Shown here piece after piece: positions 35,049-47,600 of a stretch of DNA of 64,000 nucleotides. Position numbers and translations under genes: made by a program. The notes under the pieces are model-generated. The model made no database searches, had not been told where the DNA came from, and saw nothing but the letters and a program-made list of their open reading frames with translations. Location: NCBI RefSeq assembly GCF_032854445.1, contig NC_088302.1, positions 29,977,979 through 30,041,978 of the forward strand, written 5' to 3'. The stretch comes from Liolophura sinensis (taxonomy: Eukaryota > Mollusca > Polyplacophora > Chitonida > Chitonidae). Within the stretch, counting starts at the first letter, position 1, and each line of letters opens with the position of its first letter.

Positions 35049-35949
35049 AGGGAGCATCCTAGTCGTCTTATTGCTAATATTTCGTGGTAGATAGCAAAAT
35101 ACAACACGACAAGCCCGTGTTATAAAATAAAGAACTTTATTCCCGGTGATGAGAATGTCATATGTAATCATAATACCACATGTTCAACCTCAGACCCACT
35201 GTGCATTTATTTTCAGTCACGATATTACGGAGCAACGGTAATTACATGCATTACTCCGACATATCAATATCACATATAACTGCCACACATATCAGTGACG
35301 ACCTTGAACCTCTGGTAACTGGTGTGGCAATAAGTAACTGGACATGCGGTGTCGAATGGTTATACTACGTAGATAGTGAACGTGTCATTTGGTGGCATGT
35401 ATTATATGTGATTACAACGTCAAAGTGCTTGGTTCATATACACAACGGGGAATAACTATAGACTTGGAACTATATCAAACGAAAAGTGCAATATGAAAAA
35501 GCAATATACAACGAGAACTGGGAAATTTGTTATCTCGGCCAGAAAATATTGTTTTTTTTTATGAGCACCGCACCCCAAAAATATTTCAGTTTAGCAAAAC
35601 ATTTGAGAAAATAGGAAATTAGAAAAAGAAGATATTTCGGATTACTTCCGTTTGAAATCATTCAGTATCTTGGCTTGCACTGTTTCACGATGTAGAATCA
35701 TCCTTAAACATTCCTTTGATGATAAGCTTATCGAACTGGGAATCAGGCTGTTTACCAAAATGAAAACGTTTCTCAAAGCTCTTGAGGAAATCGAAAATTA
35801 AAATTATTTCCGATTATTTGCATTAAATATGATTCAGTATTTTGGTATGCTCTACTGTGTCACGATCTAGAATCCCTGCCAAAAACATTCATTTGATGAT
35901 AAGCTTGTTGAAATCCTTGACATAACTTCGTGGTTATAACGGGAAATGT
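35049..35949. other. Intergenic, nothing recognised except a weak duplicated segment
   Basis: ATCATTCAGTATCTTGGCTT near 35658 and ATGATTCAGTATTTTGGTAT near 35828 head two related stretches of about 100 bp (both with CACGAT(G/C)TAGAATC and TTTGATGATAAGCTT), a diverged tandem repeat of about 170 bp. Confidence 0.55.
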
Positions 35950-35961
35950 AATTCCATTCTA

Positions 35962-36154
35962 TCGATGTGAGTTCAAGTCCAGCTCATGCTGGCTTCCTCT
36001 CCGGCCGTGAGTGGGAAGGTCTGCCACCAGCCTGCGGATGGTCGTGTGTTTCCCCCGGGCTCTGCCCGATTTCCTCCCACCATAATGCTGGCCGCCGTCG
36101 TATAAGTGAAATATTCTTGAGTACGGCGTAAAACACCAATCAAATAAATAAATA
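35962..36154 (+). mobile_element. 5'-truncated SINE family A with 12-bp target duplication
   Basis: It starts inside the SINE at TCGATGTGAGTTCAAGTCC and ends with the AAATAAATAAAT tail. AATTCCATTCTA occurs at 35950-35961 and 36155-36166. Confidence 0.92.
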
Positions 36155-36166
36155 AATTCCATTCTA

Positions 36167-38413
36167 CAAGTAAATCTGACCAATTCATTCAGGAAACCCC
36201 CTAGTTTGAAAATAAAAACTATCGTGAATCAAGATTGCTTTAGAGTTACTTGGTACGATTTGGAACATTATTTATCGTATTTCATTTTCAGCTTAAGTTC
36301 TGGACATCAAACAGTACAGCCCATCATGCAAAATTCTTTCATGAGCTTTGAAAGTATCAGACCTGTAAAGAACACACGTCCATTTACATACGGTATATGG
36401 AATAAAAATGTCATACAAGTTTATCATACATTATGTATGAAGGACATTTACAATAATACTACTACAAATATATCACATATATATTTGGAAAAATCAAAAC
36501 ATATTTTTAATATGCAAAATGGAAATGGGATGAGTTGGTAACGCTAAATACCAGAAACAAAAATGTGTCGAATCACAACCTCGTATATTGTTTCAATAAA
36601 TCTCTTGATGCTTTTAGTGTCTACCGACAACCTTAACTAACACTCGCAAGAAAAAATGATTTACATCGTCTTTGCAGTAATGAGACCGACAAAAGCCCTT
36701 TTTCGTGGACTACAAAACATGAAAACTCTGAACGGAGTAACACAAAAGTATTGCCGCGCATTTGGCAAAATGATAGTGAAGGTAAATACATGTTTTGAAA
36801 GATTTCTATCCAAGATTTATAGACAAGCACAAGGAAATAATGGCATATAACAAATGCCAAAGTCCAATAAAAAAAAGAAAAAAACACACGAAACGGTGGC
36901 ATTTGTGGTCTGCCAAAATGACTGATGACAGGTAGTACACTTTTCCAGAATACATACAGCAAAGTTAATGTACCTTGAAGGGAGAAAAAATGTTTTAGAA
37001 AAATAAGGATAACAATGACAATTGTTAACACACATGAACACATGAGCTGGAAACATAATTTATATCATAAGTTGAAGATAACGGTTGTCGCCAGAGACAA
37101 GTCAGCATTGCATTTTGGAGTCAAGGCCGTCTGTTACCAAAGGTTGTTGGAGCTCTTCTGATTTGATGCTGTGTGGAAAGCACATATCATTTAGTTACAG
37201 CACAACCAGAACAGCACTATGGAGGGAAACAAATGTGTGTCTAACATGGGAACGGACAGGCTGATGAAGACTGCGTTCCCATTTGTGATATAATAATGAC
37301 AAAGGGTTACGCTATCGTTGTCTGGCAGACGTATTAAGTCTTGACATAAAGATTCAGGCCGCCAACGAGAACAATAAAATCTCGAGGTCAAAACCTCAAG
37401 AGTGATGGAAAATGAAGTCAATTTACACTGAGGTGAGATCACAGAAACATGGTGACATGCCACAGTTGTTGTTGAAGATACAGATGTGGATTACTCCAAA
37501 TTCCAAAGATATGACAACATTCATAACTGTGGAGAATTCAAGAAGAATGCGTTTGAAGTCATTTGACAAGGTCACCGAGATTCACTAGACATTCAATAAG
37601 TAGATAAAAGATAACGTAAGAAAGGCTTTCTTTCTAACGCGTATAGAGTAGTGCACGGAACCCATTAATATATGCGTCACAGTACGTCAAAATATTTGCC
37701 AATATGCTAAAACCCTCCAGCAATGACTCAAAACTGAAATCAATTGATTACCGACAATAAATTTCAGCCCACAAATGGGCATATCTGAATCCGTAAACAG
37801 CGCAATACATAAAATAGGGCCACTGTATTTAAAGGATTGGGGTAAAATTCGGAATACGTCGTTCGGATTTAAGTTAGATGTTCTATTTGAGATGTAACAT
37901 TTTCTTTTTGATTGGACAGTTTCAAAACCATATATTTCACACTTTAGAGCGAAAAGATTCGCTGTTCGATGCACACCGAACTCAGATATTTTGTTCATCA
38001 TCTTAATCTTGTAAGTGAATATAGAAATCTGACAAAAGGAAAACAATCTTGTCTGCAGTCTGTGCTAATTCATAAGTCCTAAATCACGAAGCATTTGACC
38101 TTCGTCGGTTGAAACTTCTGCTAACTTTCATCTGCATGTAAACATTAGGGAAATTATCGATTTTAGCATATTTTTGAGACAAAACGTATACTTCACAATA
38201 ACAATGTAGTATAGGGAATTCTGTTGCTCGTCTTTATGAAACTCATGGTTGTTTTTCATTTAGGAATCATTCACCATGGACAAATAGACAGTTCAGCTGT
38301 AAGTCCACCAGAGTACGTTGTGGACAAGATCACTACAGGAGGATTCCAATGAACCCCTACTATATGTTGTTGTTGTTACATCAAAATCAACACTCATTCA
38401 GTAAAGGCCGATA
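36167..38413. other. Intergenic or 3' UTR of the channel gene, no other gene supported
   Basis: Open frames up to 136 codons (36633-37043, minus) have no recognisable family and cross A-rich patches. Part of 38.0-38.4 kb is probably channel 3' UTR. No poly(A) signal was assigned. Confidence 0.45.
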
Positions 38414-38635
38414 TTATAGGCTTGGTTCGTTCGGATACAATTTATACACAAACCAATACAAAATATTAAACAACAAGAACGTAGCGGGAAATATAACTCG
38501 TGAATAGTTGTCCACTTTTTCTGCCGTCATGAACATTTTCCGGTATTTCGTTTCGTGCTCCTCTGGGGACTGTAACATTTTACTGTTGGCATCCGATTGT
38601 TTTCCATTCTCCTTGTCCATGGAGGGAGGTTCACT
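38414..38635 (-). CDS. Channel exon 8 (cytoplasmic loop end, M4, stop)
   Basis: The acceptor on the minus strand is CCTTTCACAG before AGTGAACC. It encodes 73 residues, beginning SEPPSMDKENGKQSD and including the M4 helix within SRVIFPATFLLFNILYWFVY, ending YPNEPSL. Confidence 0.93.
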   Translation of the reverse strand, partial: SEPPSMDKENGKQSDANSKMLQSPEEHETKYRKMFMTAEKVDNYSRVIFPATFLLFNILYWFVYKLYPNEPSL

Positions 38636-41600
38636 CTGTGAAAGGCAAAATGTACACCAATATAAAACCCAATAACTTAATGAACAGTTCAAGTTTATGG
38701 AAAAGGAATGGAAATTGTGGCTTCAAGGAAAACATAAGAAGAATCTGTGGCTTCAAGGAAAACATAAGAAGAATCTGTGGCTTCAAGAAAACTGTAAAAG
38801 GAAACTCTAAGAGGAAACTGTGGCTTCAAGGAAAACATATGAAGAACCTGTGGCTTCAAGAAAACTCTAACATGAAACTGTAACAGGAAACTGTGGCTTT
38901 AATATAAAAAGAGCGATAAACACTTGAGTAATTACCACCAATGTAAAACTGTACTGTTAACTGTGACTTTATGAATAAAAGCGGATAAAATTAGAGAGGT
39001 AAATACATCCAAACATCACTGGTTTATTGTTAGCAAACTTAAACACACATCTAAACCTTTGGTCTTGGTGAGGAGAAGAGATTCTTTCTCGGGGCTAAGT
39101 ATGTAACAATGGCTGAACCATGAAATTTCCATCAGTACATTGATTGTCAGTGACTGTAGATGTCATGGTCTTACAAAAGAATATTAGATAGCTGCTGTAA
39201 ATTAATAATAACGCTGTATAACGTCGTACAAATGTCACAGGGTTTCGTGACCCATTACCGAGATACCTGTATATTAAGCCCAGGGGGTGTCCACGGAGCG
39301 AGGAGTTCCTTTATCGTGGTAAAATCCTTTTTGGCCAGGTTGTCCGCTTTCCGCCACTGCACGTTGACGATAGCGTATTCCAGAAAGGCGCCAAAGACAA
39401 AGATGAGGCATGTGAATAACCAGACGTCTAGAGATTTGATGTAAGAGAGTCTGGGCAGCTGGGCGCTGGCAGCTGAGCTCTGGGTAGTCATCGTCAGCAC
39501 ACACAGCAGGCTAAGAGAGACACGGGCTGGGGCGGCCCGCGGGTCAATCCAGAAGTTCACCCAGGAGAGAACCACGATCAGGAAGGTGGGAATGTAAGTC
39601 TGTACCAGATAGAACTGGATTCGCCGGTGAAGTTTAAACTTTGTGTAAATACAGGTGTGACTACCTGCAAACGCAAAATGTTTTTTTTTTTTTTTTGACA
39701 TCTAAAACGCAAAGAACAAAATTAATGGATTGAAGACAAATGCTGATTGAGGACAATATATTTTTACCAAAACTTTTAATTTGTGACAAGGAACATTCAA
39801 ACTGACAACTGATAGACAACAAACCAAATTAATACAAATCAGGCGTTTATGAGTATAACATAGGGCAGATAAGCAGAGTATAAACACAGGGACGTAGGCC
39901 TACATGGAAAAGTAAGCTGTCAGAGTAAATCATTTACATGCACATCAATTCCTTTTAATGTATACAAAAACAACCTCAATAACAAACACACAGAAATCCA
40001 CGTATTTGAGAAGAGTACTTTTTTCATTATTGAGTCTAAAATTTTCATAAAAATTAGGGGAAAAATAAGAATGATTTTTTTTTTCAAAAAATCAGAGAAT
40101 TCTTTTCACCACTTTATTGCATTGAAAGGACTGAAGTATTTTGGGTAATAGAATAAGTAAAGAAGAGGTTATGATTAAAGATTTGTAGCTGAATTCAGCC
40201 TGTTGGATTTCGTGAAACAGGAAATGGGAACTAATTGTTAATTAATTATACAGTGTTTTTAAGTATAAGTTATGTGTTGCTGATACATATCAGAGACTGA
40301 TACATATTACATTTTGACCCATTACCACAACAACTGTTACTCCATTTAGCTTGATTTCTAGATATCATATCTCGACAAGCCGCATACATAACGACACAAC
40401 ATGTAGCGATACCCATACAACCCCATGTACAACTCCACCAAACTGAGTACAACAGGAGATTTATTTGTGGGATAGAGAAGAGTTCAAAAGCTAAAACAAA
40501 TATGACGGACCAAAATTGTTGGGCAAAACTTTAAAATATACTATATGCGGAGGAAATTTACGCGTGATACCTGACCAAATTGCTCTAAATAAACCACCGA
40601 CAACTGGTAAGTTTTTGACAATATTTTATTCCACGCATGATGTACAGACTTGCAAGTATTAATGGCGGAAGAAAGTGTTTCTCAAAGAATGCCTGTAAGC
40701 TTGTACAAACAGCCACCTGAGCAGACTGTTGTCACCAAGGCCCCACGAAGAAAAACAGAGGAAAAATCTATAAATTCCTTGCCCAAGGCAGGGTTTGAAC
40801 CCTTGATGAGAACAATGGGTCATCAGTCTGTCTTTTGAGCTCTTCCCTTACACTGGAGTTACCATACATATTTTGCGAAGGAACAAAGCATGATCGGGAA
40901 GATTTGCTGAAAATTTTTATTAATTCGTAATGTAAAGGCCGTTCAATATGTCACCTATAAATGCCATCGACCACAGCTTGGTGTGGCCATTATGGAGATT
41001 ACAGCGCCTACAGAAGTAGCTGTTTACCGTGATATTTTCTGACGGAATGTCAGTGCGGAGAAAACAAATAAAGACCAAAGCAATAAATGTAAGTCAGTGG
41101 GTAACAGCGATTAGGGTAGGTTTGTCATGGTGCGGATAGGGATGGGTAGGTGGTAGTAATTAGATTGGTTGATTCAGCAGAGGGTAGACTTGGTTTCGTG
41201 GAGCAATCTAATACAAATGCTTATTCACTGGGAGACAAGAACAAAAAATATCAGCATAGAAACAGGAATTCTAAATTTGTGGCTTTTTATGTATGTGAGA
41301 TTCGTGTTTTGCAATATATACAAACATAAACGCAACAACATTTTTAGTAACACACATCGACCAAAACAAAAGGAGAAAGCACCAGAGTGAGTGTATAAAA
41401 AAGAGAGCTGTGCCGATTAGAAGCACGATCTACAGACCTCAAGATCCGACGTGTGTGAACTGGGCCTCAGTCTACAGTATAGGTAAACAGCCATCTTAAC
41501 CAACTGTACCTGTCGCATCTGTTAATCGAGAAACTACTAGCGAAGGGACAGGATTAGATAAAGATACAGTGTTAGGCAAAGGTGATGAGACTTTTCAAAG

Positions 41601-44600
41601 TCTCAATGCACGAAACACACAGTGCTTAACGCGAGAGTTCACGAGAGTTACGGGATGGGGAGTAAATATGGGTAGATTTGCATATACCCAAGAGGCGAAC
41701 AGCAAGTATGTATTGCGCAATCAAAGAAAGAGCAAACAGCAGATATGCGGTGCATACTCTGGGACAGAGCGAACAGCAAGTATGTGATGTACACCCTGAG
41801 AAAAGAGCAAACAGCAGATATGTGATGCATACTCCGAGATAGAGCGAACAGCAAATATGTAATGCAAACTCTGAGATGGAGCAAACAGCAAATATGTGAT
41901 GCACACCCTGAGAAAAGAGTAAACAGCAGATATGTGATACACACTCTGAGGTAGAGACATAGAGCAGGCGAAATAAAAATCCGAACGTAGAAAGAAGACA
42001 TTTTTTGACATTTCAAGTCCGTGTTATATGTCCATAAAAACGGATGACGTAACAGGATTGATGTGGGCAGACTACTTAAAGGAAAATACATTCTCAAAAC
42101 TTGAGACGGTTTTTAACAGAGACAGCAAATGTAAGAGATCTTCATCATGTTTATCGGAGAGTGAAAACCAGCTAGGCTAATGAAGGTAAAGCATTTCTTG
42201 TCCTATTTCTTGTCCGCAATGCATGGCGGAACAGGATTCCTTCAATTTACTAAACGTAATGTGCGTACAACAGAATAAAAAATAATCAACAGTCAATTTT
42301 CCTTTCTCTTATAGAGATCTGATTGAGAGATAGAAATTCTGGAAGATTTCAATGAATGAACAAATGGCAAAAATGATAAAAGTAATAAAAGAGAAGAGTA
42401 ATACTGAGCAAAAGGCACAAAAAAGCAAGTCAAATGTAAAAGCGAAAACGAACACATATGAATGTTCAACTATTAAGAAACAACAGAAGTTTGTGCAAGT
42501 ATGTTGCTGGATCATTCGAAGAGATATAAAATGAAATAAAGTGAGAAAAGGTATTCCATAGAACAGGCTCAGCAGAACACTGGGGAAAAAAAGAAAGAAA
42601 AAACAGCGCAACTGCAATATACTGCAGGGGGAGTTACTTTCATGCAGACATACGGATAGAATAGCAAACGGTTGATTTGATGAATTTAAGAGTTGTACAG
42701 AAAAATCAGACGAACAGCAAAGAGAGATGAACGCGATCTTCACTTCGCATAGTAATGATAACGAATTCAAATGAACTTAGTGATAAGATTTGAAGTAGTT
42801 GACAGAATCAACTGAGGCTTCATGTCAAGAGCCAGGAAATTGGAGAGATGAACTAGTACTTTAAATGACGAGTTCAGCTGGAGAGATAACAGGGAGTATG
42901 TGGCATATTTGTACAGATATGCTAGGACTTCAGAGTTAAAACATGCCATTTTGTTGGAAAGGTAAGTTAGTAGTTTATACCGTGAACTATAGAACAGCTG
43001 AAGAGACAACCTTTCCAATAGTAAGAATAGATGGGTAATGGATGTCTCTGTAAGGGAACGCGAGGGTCTCTATAAGGGAACGTGGAGGTCTCTATAAGGG
43101 AACGTGAAGGTCACTATTAGGGAACTGATTTCACAGTTTCATGACTTCAGATCAAGCAATCGAAAAGATAAGCCAGGATTTAATACCATGGGTTAGAACA
43201 TTCGAAAAGCTAAGATACAACTTCATACGTTGAGTGGATAACATTTGCAGGCATTGGCTAGGACATCATAGTATGAGCCAGAATATTTCCAGAGATAAAA
43301 GAGGACATTTTTAATTTTAGGTTATTTGGAGAAATAAGCAATAAAATGATACTAAAAGTTATAATAGTTGAACAGACAAACTACGGTTTTATACCAAGAA
43401 ATACCAACAGCTTACCAAGAGTAAGAATATTTGGAGAAATGTAGGTCTCTAGAACTGATTCAGTCAGCCGGTGTTGTCAATCCTAAACATCTAACCAGCA
43501 TTCCTTAGTAGTCATATAGTTTTACTTCAGCTGAGAGATTTTAGTAGACGCTATTTCGTTTACACAATATTTCCGAACATCAGACGCACGGGGCCACAGA
43601 GGCTGTCGAAGTCACAAATGATAAGGCAGGCATCCTATACAAACTGAAAGAAATGGACTGTTTTTAAAGTCAGGCTATATGAAGGCTGAGTCTCCAAGGT
43701 TGAAAGTTCGAATCCAGTTCCCATTAACTGGCGGTTTAATGTCAGAGGTAGGTTTTCTGGCCATGCGCTGTCTTGCACTGAGATCAGATCGGTTTTTTCC
43801 ATCATTAAACCAGTTTGACTGGCGTCATATACGTGAAAGTTTCTTAAAATGGAGATAAAGCTAAAGAGAATGTTTAAGAGTTGAGATAACAGAGGTAAGA
43901 AGAAAAAAGCTACTTAGGCATTCCAAAAAGAACCGTTACGTATGACTGGGAAGGCTACATCCCAGACGCATGGCAACTGTTCAAGATTGTTAACAAAATC
44001 AGCTTATCGCAAAACAATTACTTCGTTTACTCATTTAGTGCATAGTAGGTTTCAGTCAGTCAAAAAAAACACAATTTTGAGAATAAAGGATAATAAATCA
44101 CGGAGCATGCTAAAATGACAAGGGCATATGCAGCAGAGCGCAAAAGGACGTAGATTACAGTAATGTGAAGATGTCAAACATAATAGCTGTGATACGATTC
44201 AAGTCTTGATAAGCGTTTGCGCTCGTTTTTATCAGTAGACTTCTATCGCAAGTACCTGTGAAAATATCAATAACTGTAGTTGTTGCAGACAAATTATGCA
44301 CCCAATTGGTGTTTACTTTGTATCTTCACATTGCAGAATATTTTATGGATTTTTTGTTTTTCTGACAGTAAAAGTGATTTAAAATTCCGGACGAATCAAC
44401 AAGTAATCAGGAACTGCGGTCATTGTACATAAAGTTTGTTTGATCTTGTAACATGACTGACCATCTTATTTGTAATCTACTCTTTTCCCACCAAACATAA
44501 ATCATGCAATCTTTTCGAATCGCTGGTACAAAGAAGCTTGCATGGCAACAAGCAAACACGAGGAAAGCAAGCACAATGACAAAGGCAGCTACATCTATAG

Positions 44601-47600
44601 CAAACGTACCGACAGGTATGCTGAAGGCTATGTTCGTAAGCTATCAAAGGAATTCTATGACAAGAGGTAACAGAGCGACAGAAATTGTGGCCGGGAATGG
44701 CAACTTTGGCCTGAGGAGTACAGTTGATCTCAGTGGTACTTACTTATACTATAGGCCGCGGTACAATTCCCAAAGCTTATATTCTCTACGTCAAATTCAG
44801 CCAGTTCAACTTCCTGGTCAAGAGTCACAGGATCCCGGTCGTACATCCAGTCAAACTTGATTTCTTCTGTCGTCAAGCCATCTGCAATATGTTATATGTA
44901 ACAGAGCAAAATTAAAAGAAAAGAAAACTCAAAAACGATATTGACTTTCAAGCAAAGAGGAATTCATGAGGTTTCTGTTCATCGTATTCATATACGATAT
45001 TTGGGGCTTGCATATGCATATGCAGTTGGACCATGAGCTCTTTAGTGTGTGGAGGTAATACTGTGCAGCCTTCCAAATTCCCGTATACAAATCGGTTTCC
45101 GTTCTACTGCCGCATGTCACTTTTGAGCGCAGCCGAATCAGTGACGCAAGGGGAATGCTGGCTTGCCTTTGGCTAACGGACTACAGATCTAATTTATGTT
45201 TCCAATATGGCTGTCTTTCTATTTATGGTAGTAGTTTCTTATCCAAAATTTAACAAAAATGAAATAAAGCTGGTTGCTATAGGGACATTAGGCAATGGGA
45301 TTTCATTTCTGAACCTGGAGTTTCTTTTCTTTTAATATAAGGTTTTATTCGAGGACGAAGGGTATTAAAAACCGAAGAATGACACATAACTGTAATGAAT
45401 CACCAGAAAAATATATTATAAGCATCAATGTAATGAGTTTATCTCAGTTTATCCAATATCTGCCTGAAAATAATATGTGCACATTTTTTCAGCAACTTAC
45501 TTTGTAATACACGTTTTCAAATGAATATAGGAATATAATGTCTAAGGTGGTAGACTAAGCACTTTTTTCTCAATAGAAGCATCGTGATCGTGTCAATGAA
45601 GCCAAGACTTCGTCAACTTCCCAACAGCTTAAAACTTCAAAGACAGAATTAATGATTTATCCGTCAGTTGTCGTTTGGAGCTTTAAAAAATCTTTTCACT
45701 GATTTGCCGTTGTTTAAAGGATTTCAAAAGCATTGCATTAGTTGGGATAACTGGTGAGTGGTGTGAACAGTCATTGAGTGTAGAGACGTAATCCTCTAAC
45801 GGCGTCTAGACAGGATGTACGTAATCTGATTTGTGTCTGTGTAGTCACCGATAAAACTGCAGCTTAACTGTGTCTGGTACCCTCGATTGATCTGTATTCA
45901 GTGGAAGGTCACGAAGGATGTATTTATTTGAGCCTTAAACATAGCTGTTTGCTTCGAAGGACCTTACCAAACGATTTGGAACCGAAGGAAACTTAGAGTA
46001 AAGAAAAATTAGATTCCACAGAGAGACAACAACAGGAAGTGACGACCCATCCATGAGATTGATTTGGGAGTGTAAACCAACCCGAGCCATGGTCGACATT
46101 ACCAAGTTACTGTCGTGGCGCAAGCGTGTAAGTAAGTAGCTGCAGGCACTATTGCATCTTCTCGATGTAAAAACAACATCCGGTTGATTCAATTTGCATA
46201 GACTGTGCATGTATAGTTAAAATGCATGAGCGATATACACTGAAGTGTATCATAGCTTGCTTTGCAGGAACATAACACACAAGGCCCGCCAAAAGTGCCT
46301 GTTTTACACGTGAAGTGAGGGCTCTTTTGCCAACTGAGATTATTTCGCGATATAGCCAATTATTGATTATTCAACAAACAGAGGCGTTTTGTCCCGGCAT
46401 GAAGCCAGAAACACTTAATTGGGGTTAGTAGAGATCTTCTTAGTATAATCTATTTCCATCGTTTTTACCAAACCCTGTGCGACTATACCCCATAGATTTA
46501 TATTAACACTGGTTCCCTAATCAGCTATTGCGCAGTGCAAATTATCCAGCAAGGGTATAAATCGTCCCATCGAGGTGGAGCACAACATTTGTAATAGATG
46601 TGTGCATTATTACAGCAAAATACACACATACACCGGACAAGTGATCAGTGTGGGCTATTTTGCCCATACGGAAATACATCAAAACCATTTTCCCTATATA
46701 TAGATGCGATGGGAAAGCCTGGTTAAGCCACTCATTGTGTGTGTATATAATAAGCGGTCAGGATATTACTCAAAATCACAAATAAGGCGGGATATTAGGG
46801 CATTACGTATAATGCATTATGTAAGTTTTCACAATTAACGTCTGTCATGAATTAATTGGGAGTCAGGAAATTGTTTCTACGGTTTGCTGAGAAGCTTTGC
46901 ATGCACGCTTTACTATAATTAAACCTCAGAGCCTGGCAACTGTTACATGCGTGGAATTCAAGACCTACATAATCACCCGTTGATGTACATTTATGCTTGG
47001 CTCTGAAGTGTACACACACTGAAAATATTAATCTGTCAATTTTAAGAGAAATTCTGTTGTCTGAGTGATGAAAGAATGTATTCTGTTATTATAACACAAT
47101 ATTCCGTCATACTCAACATAATACACTATTAGTCTAACAGAATCTTTGTGTTGAATTAGTATAACACGTGAGTTATATTTAACAGAATAATAGGATGCAA
47201 TAGCGGAACATATTGTAGCATCACTCAGACAACAGACTTTCTGTCTTATTTTGTTTTTAATTTAATTTTTTTAGTTTAAAATGAAAAGAAATGTTTGAAT
47301 CAGATATCCAGAAACATCACAGAAACAAACATTGTCTAATTTGCTTTTGGGGGGAATCGTATTTTTCACATTTTTTTCATATTTTTCGAGCCCCTAAAAT
47401 CTGTGAAAACTTCTCTTGATCGGAGATTATTTAACCGAAAAGAAAAACAGTTCCAACATATTCAGGGGAAAAGCAAAGAAAATTCAAAGAAAAAAGTGCT
47501 GTGACGTCACTATTATTAGGTGTGATTTGAAAAGGCCTGCAGGCACTATTGTATCCCACGTTAAATATCTTGTTGTGACGCAGCACATAGAATAAAAAAT

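Larger units (their letters stand above)
39665..44743. other. Channel intron 6
   Basis: A 5.1-kb intron. Apart from the repeats listed separately it holds A-rich and AT-rich DNA. Open frames on the minus strand at 41.6-42.8 kb reflect a tandem repeat and A-rich tracts and are not supported as genes. Confidence 0.75.

Noticed and set aside
41626-42097. Cys/Leu/Tyr-rich repeated frames on the minus strand (ITYLLFAL units)
   Set aside because: They fall on the 37-bp minisatellite in three frames at once, so they are artefacts of the repeat.
42309-42770. 153-codon hydrophobic Phe/Leu-rich minus-strand frame
   Set aside because: The plus strand is an A-rich intronic stretch; Phe and Leu codons arise from poly(T) on the complement. 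No splice sites fit the host gene.
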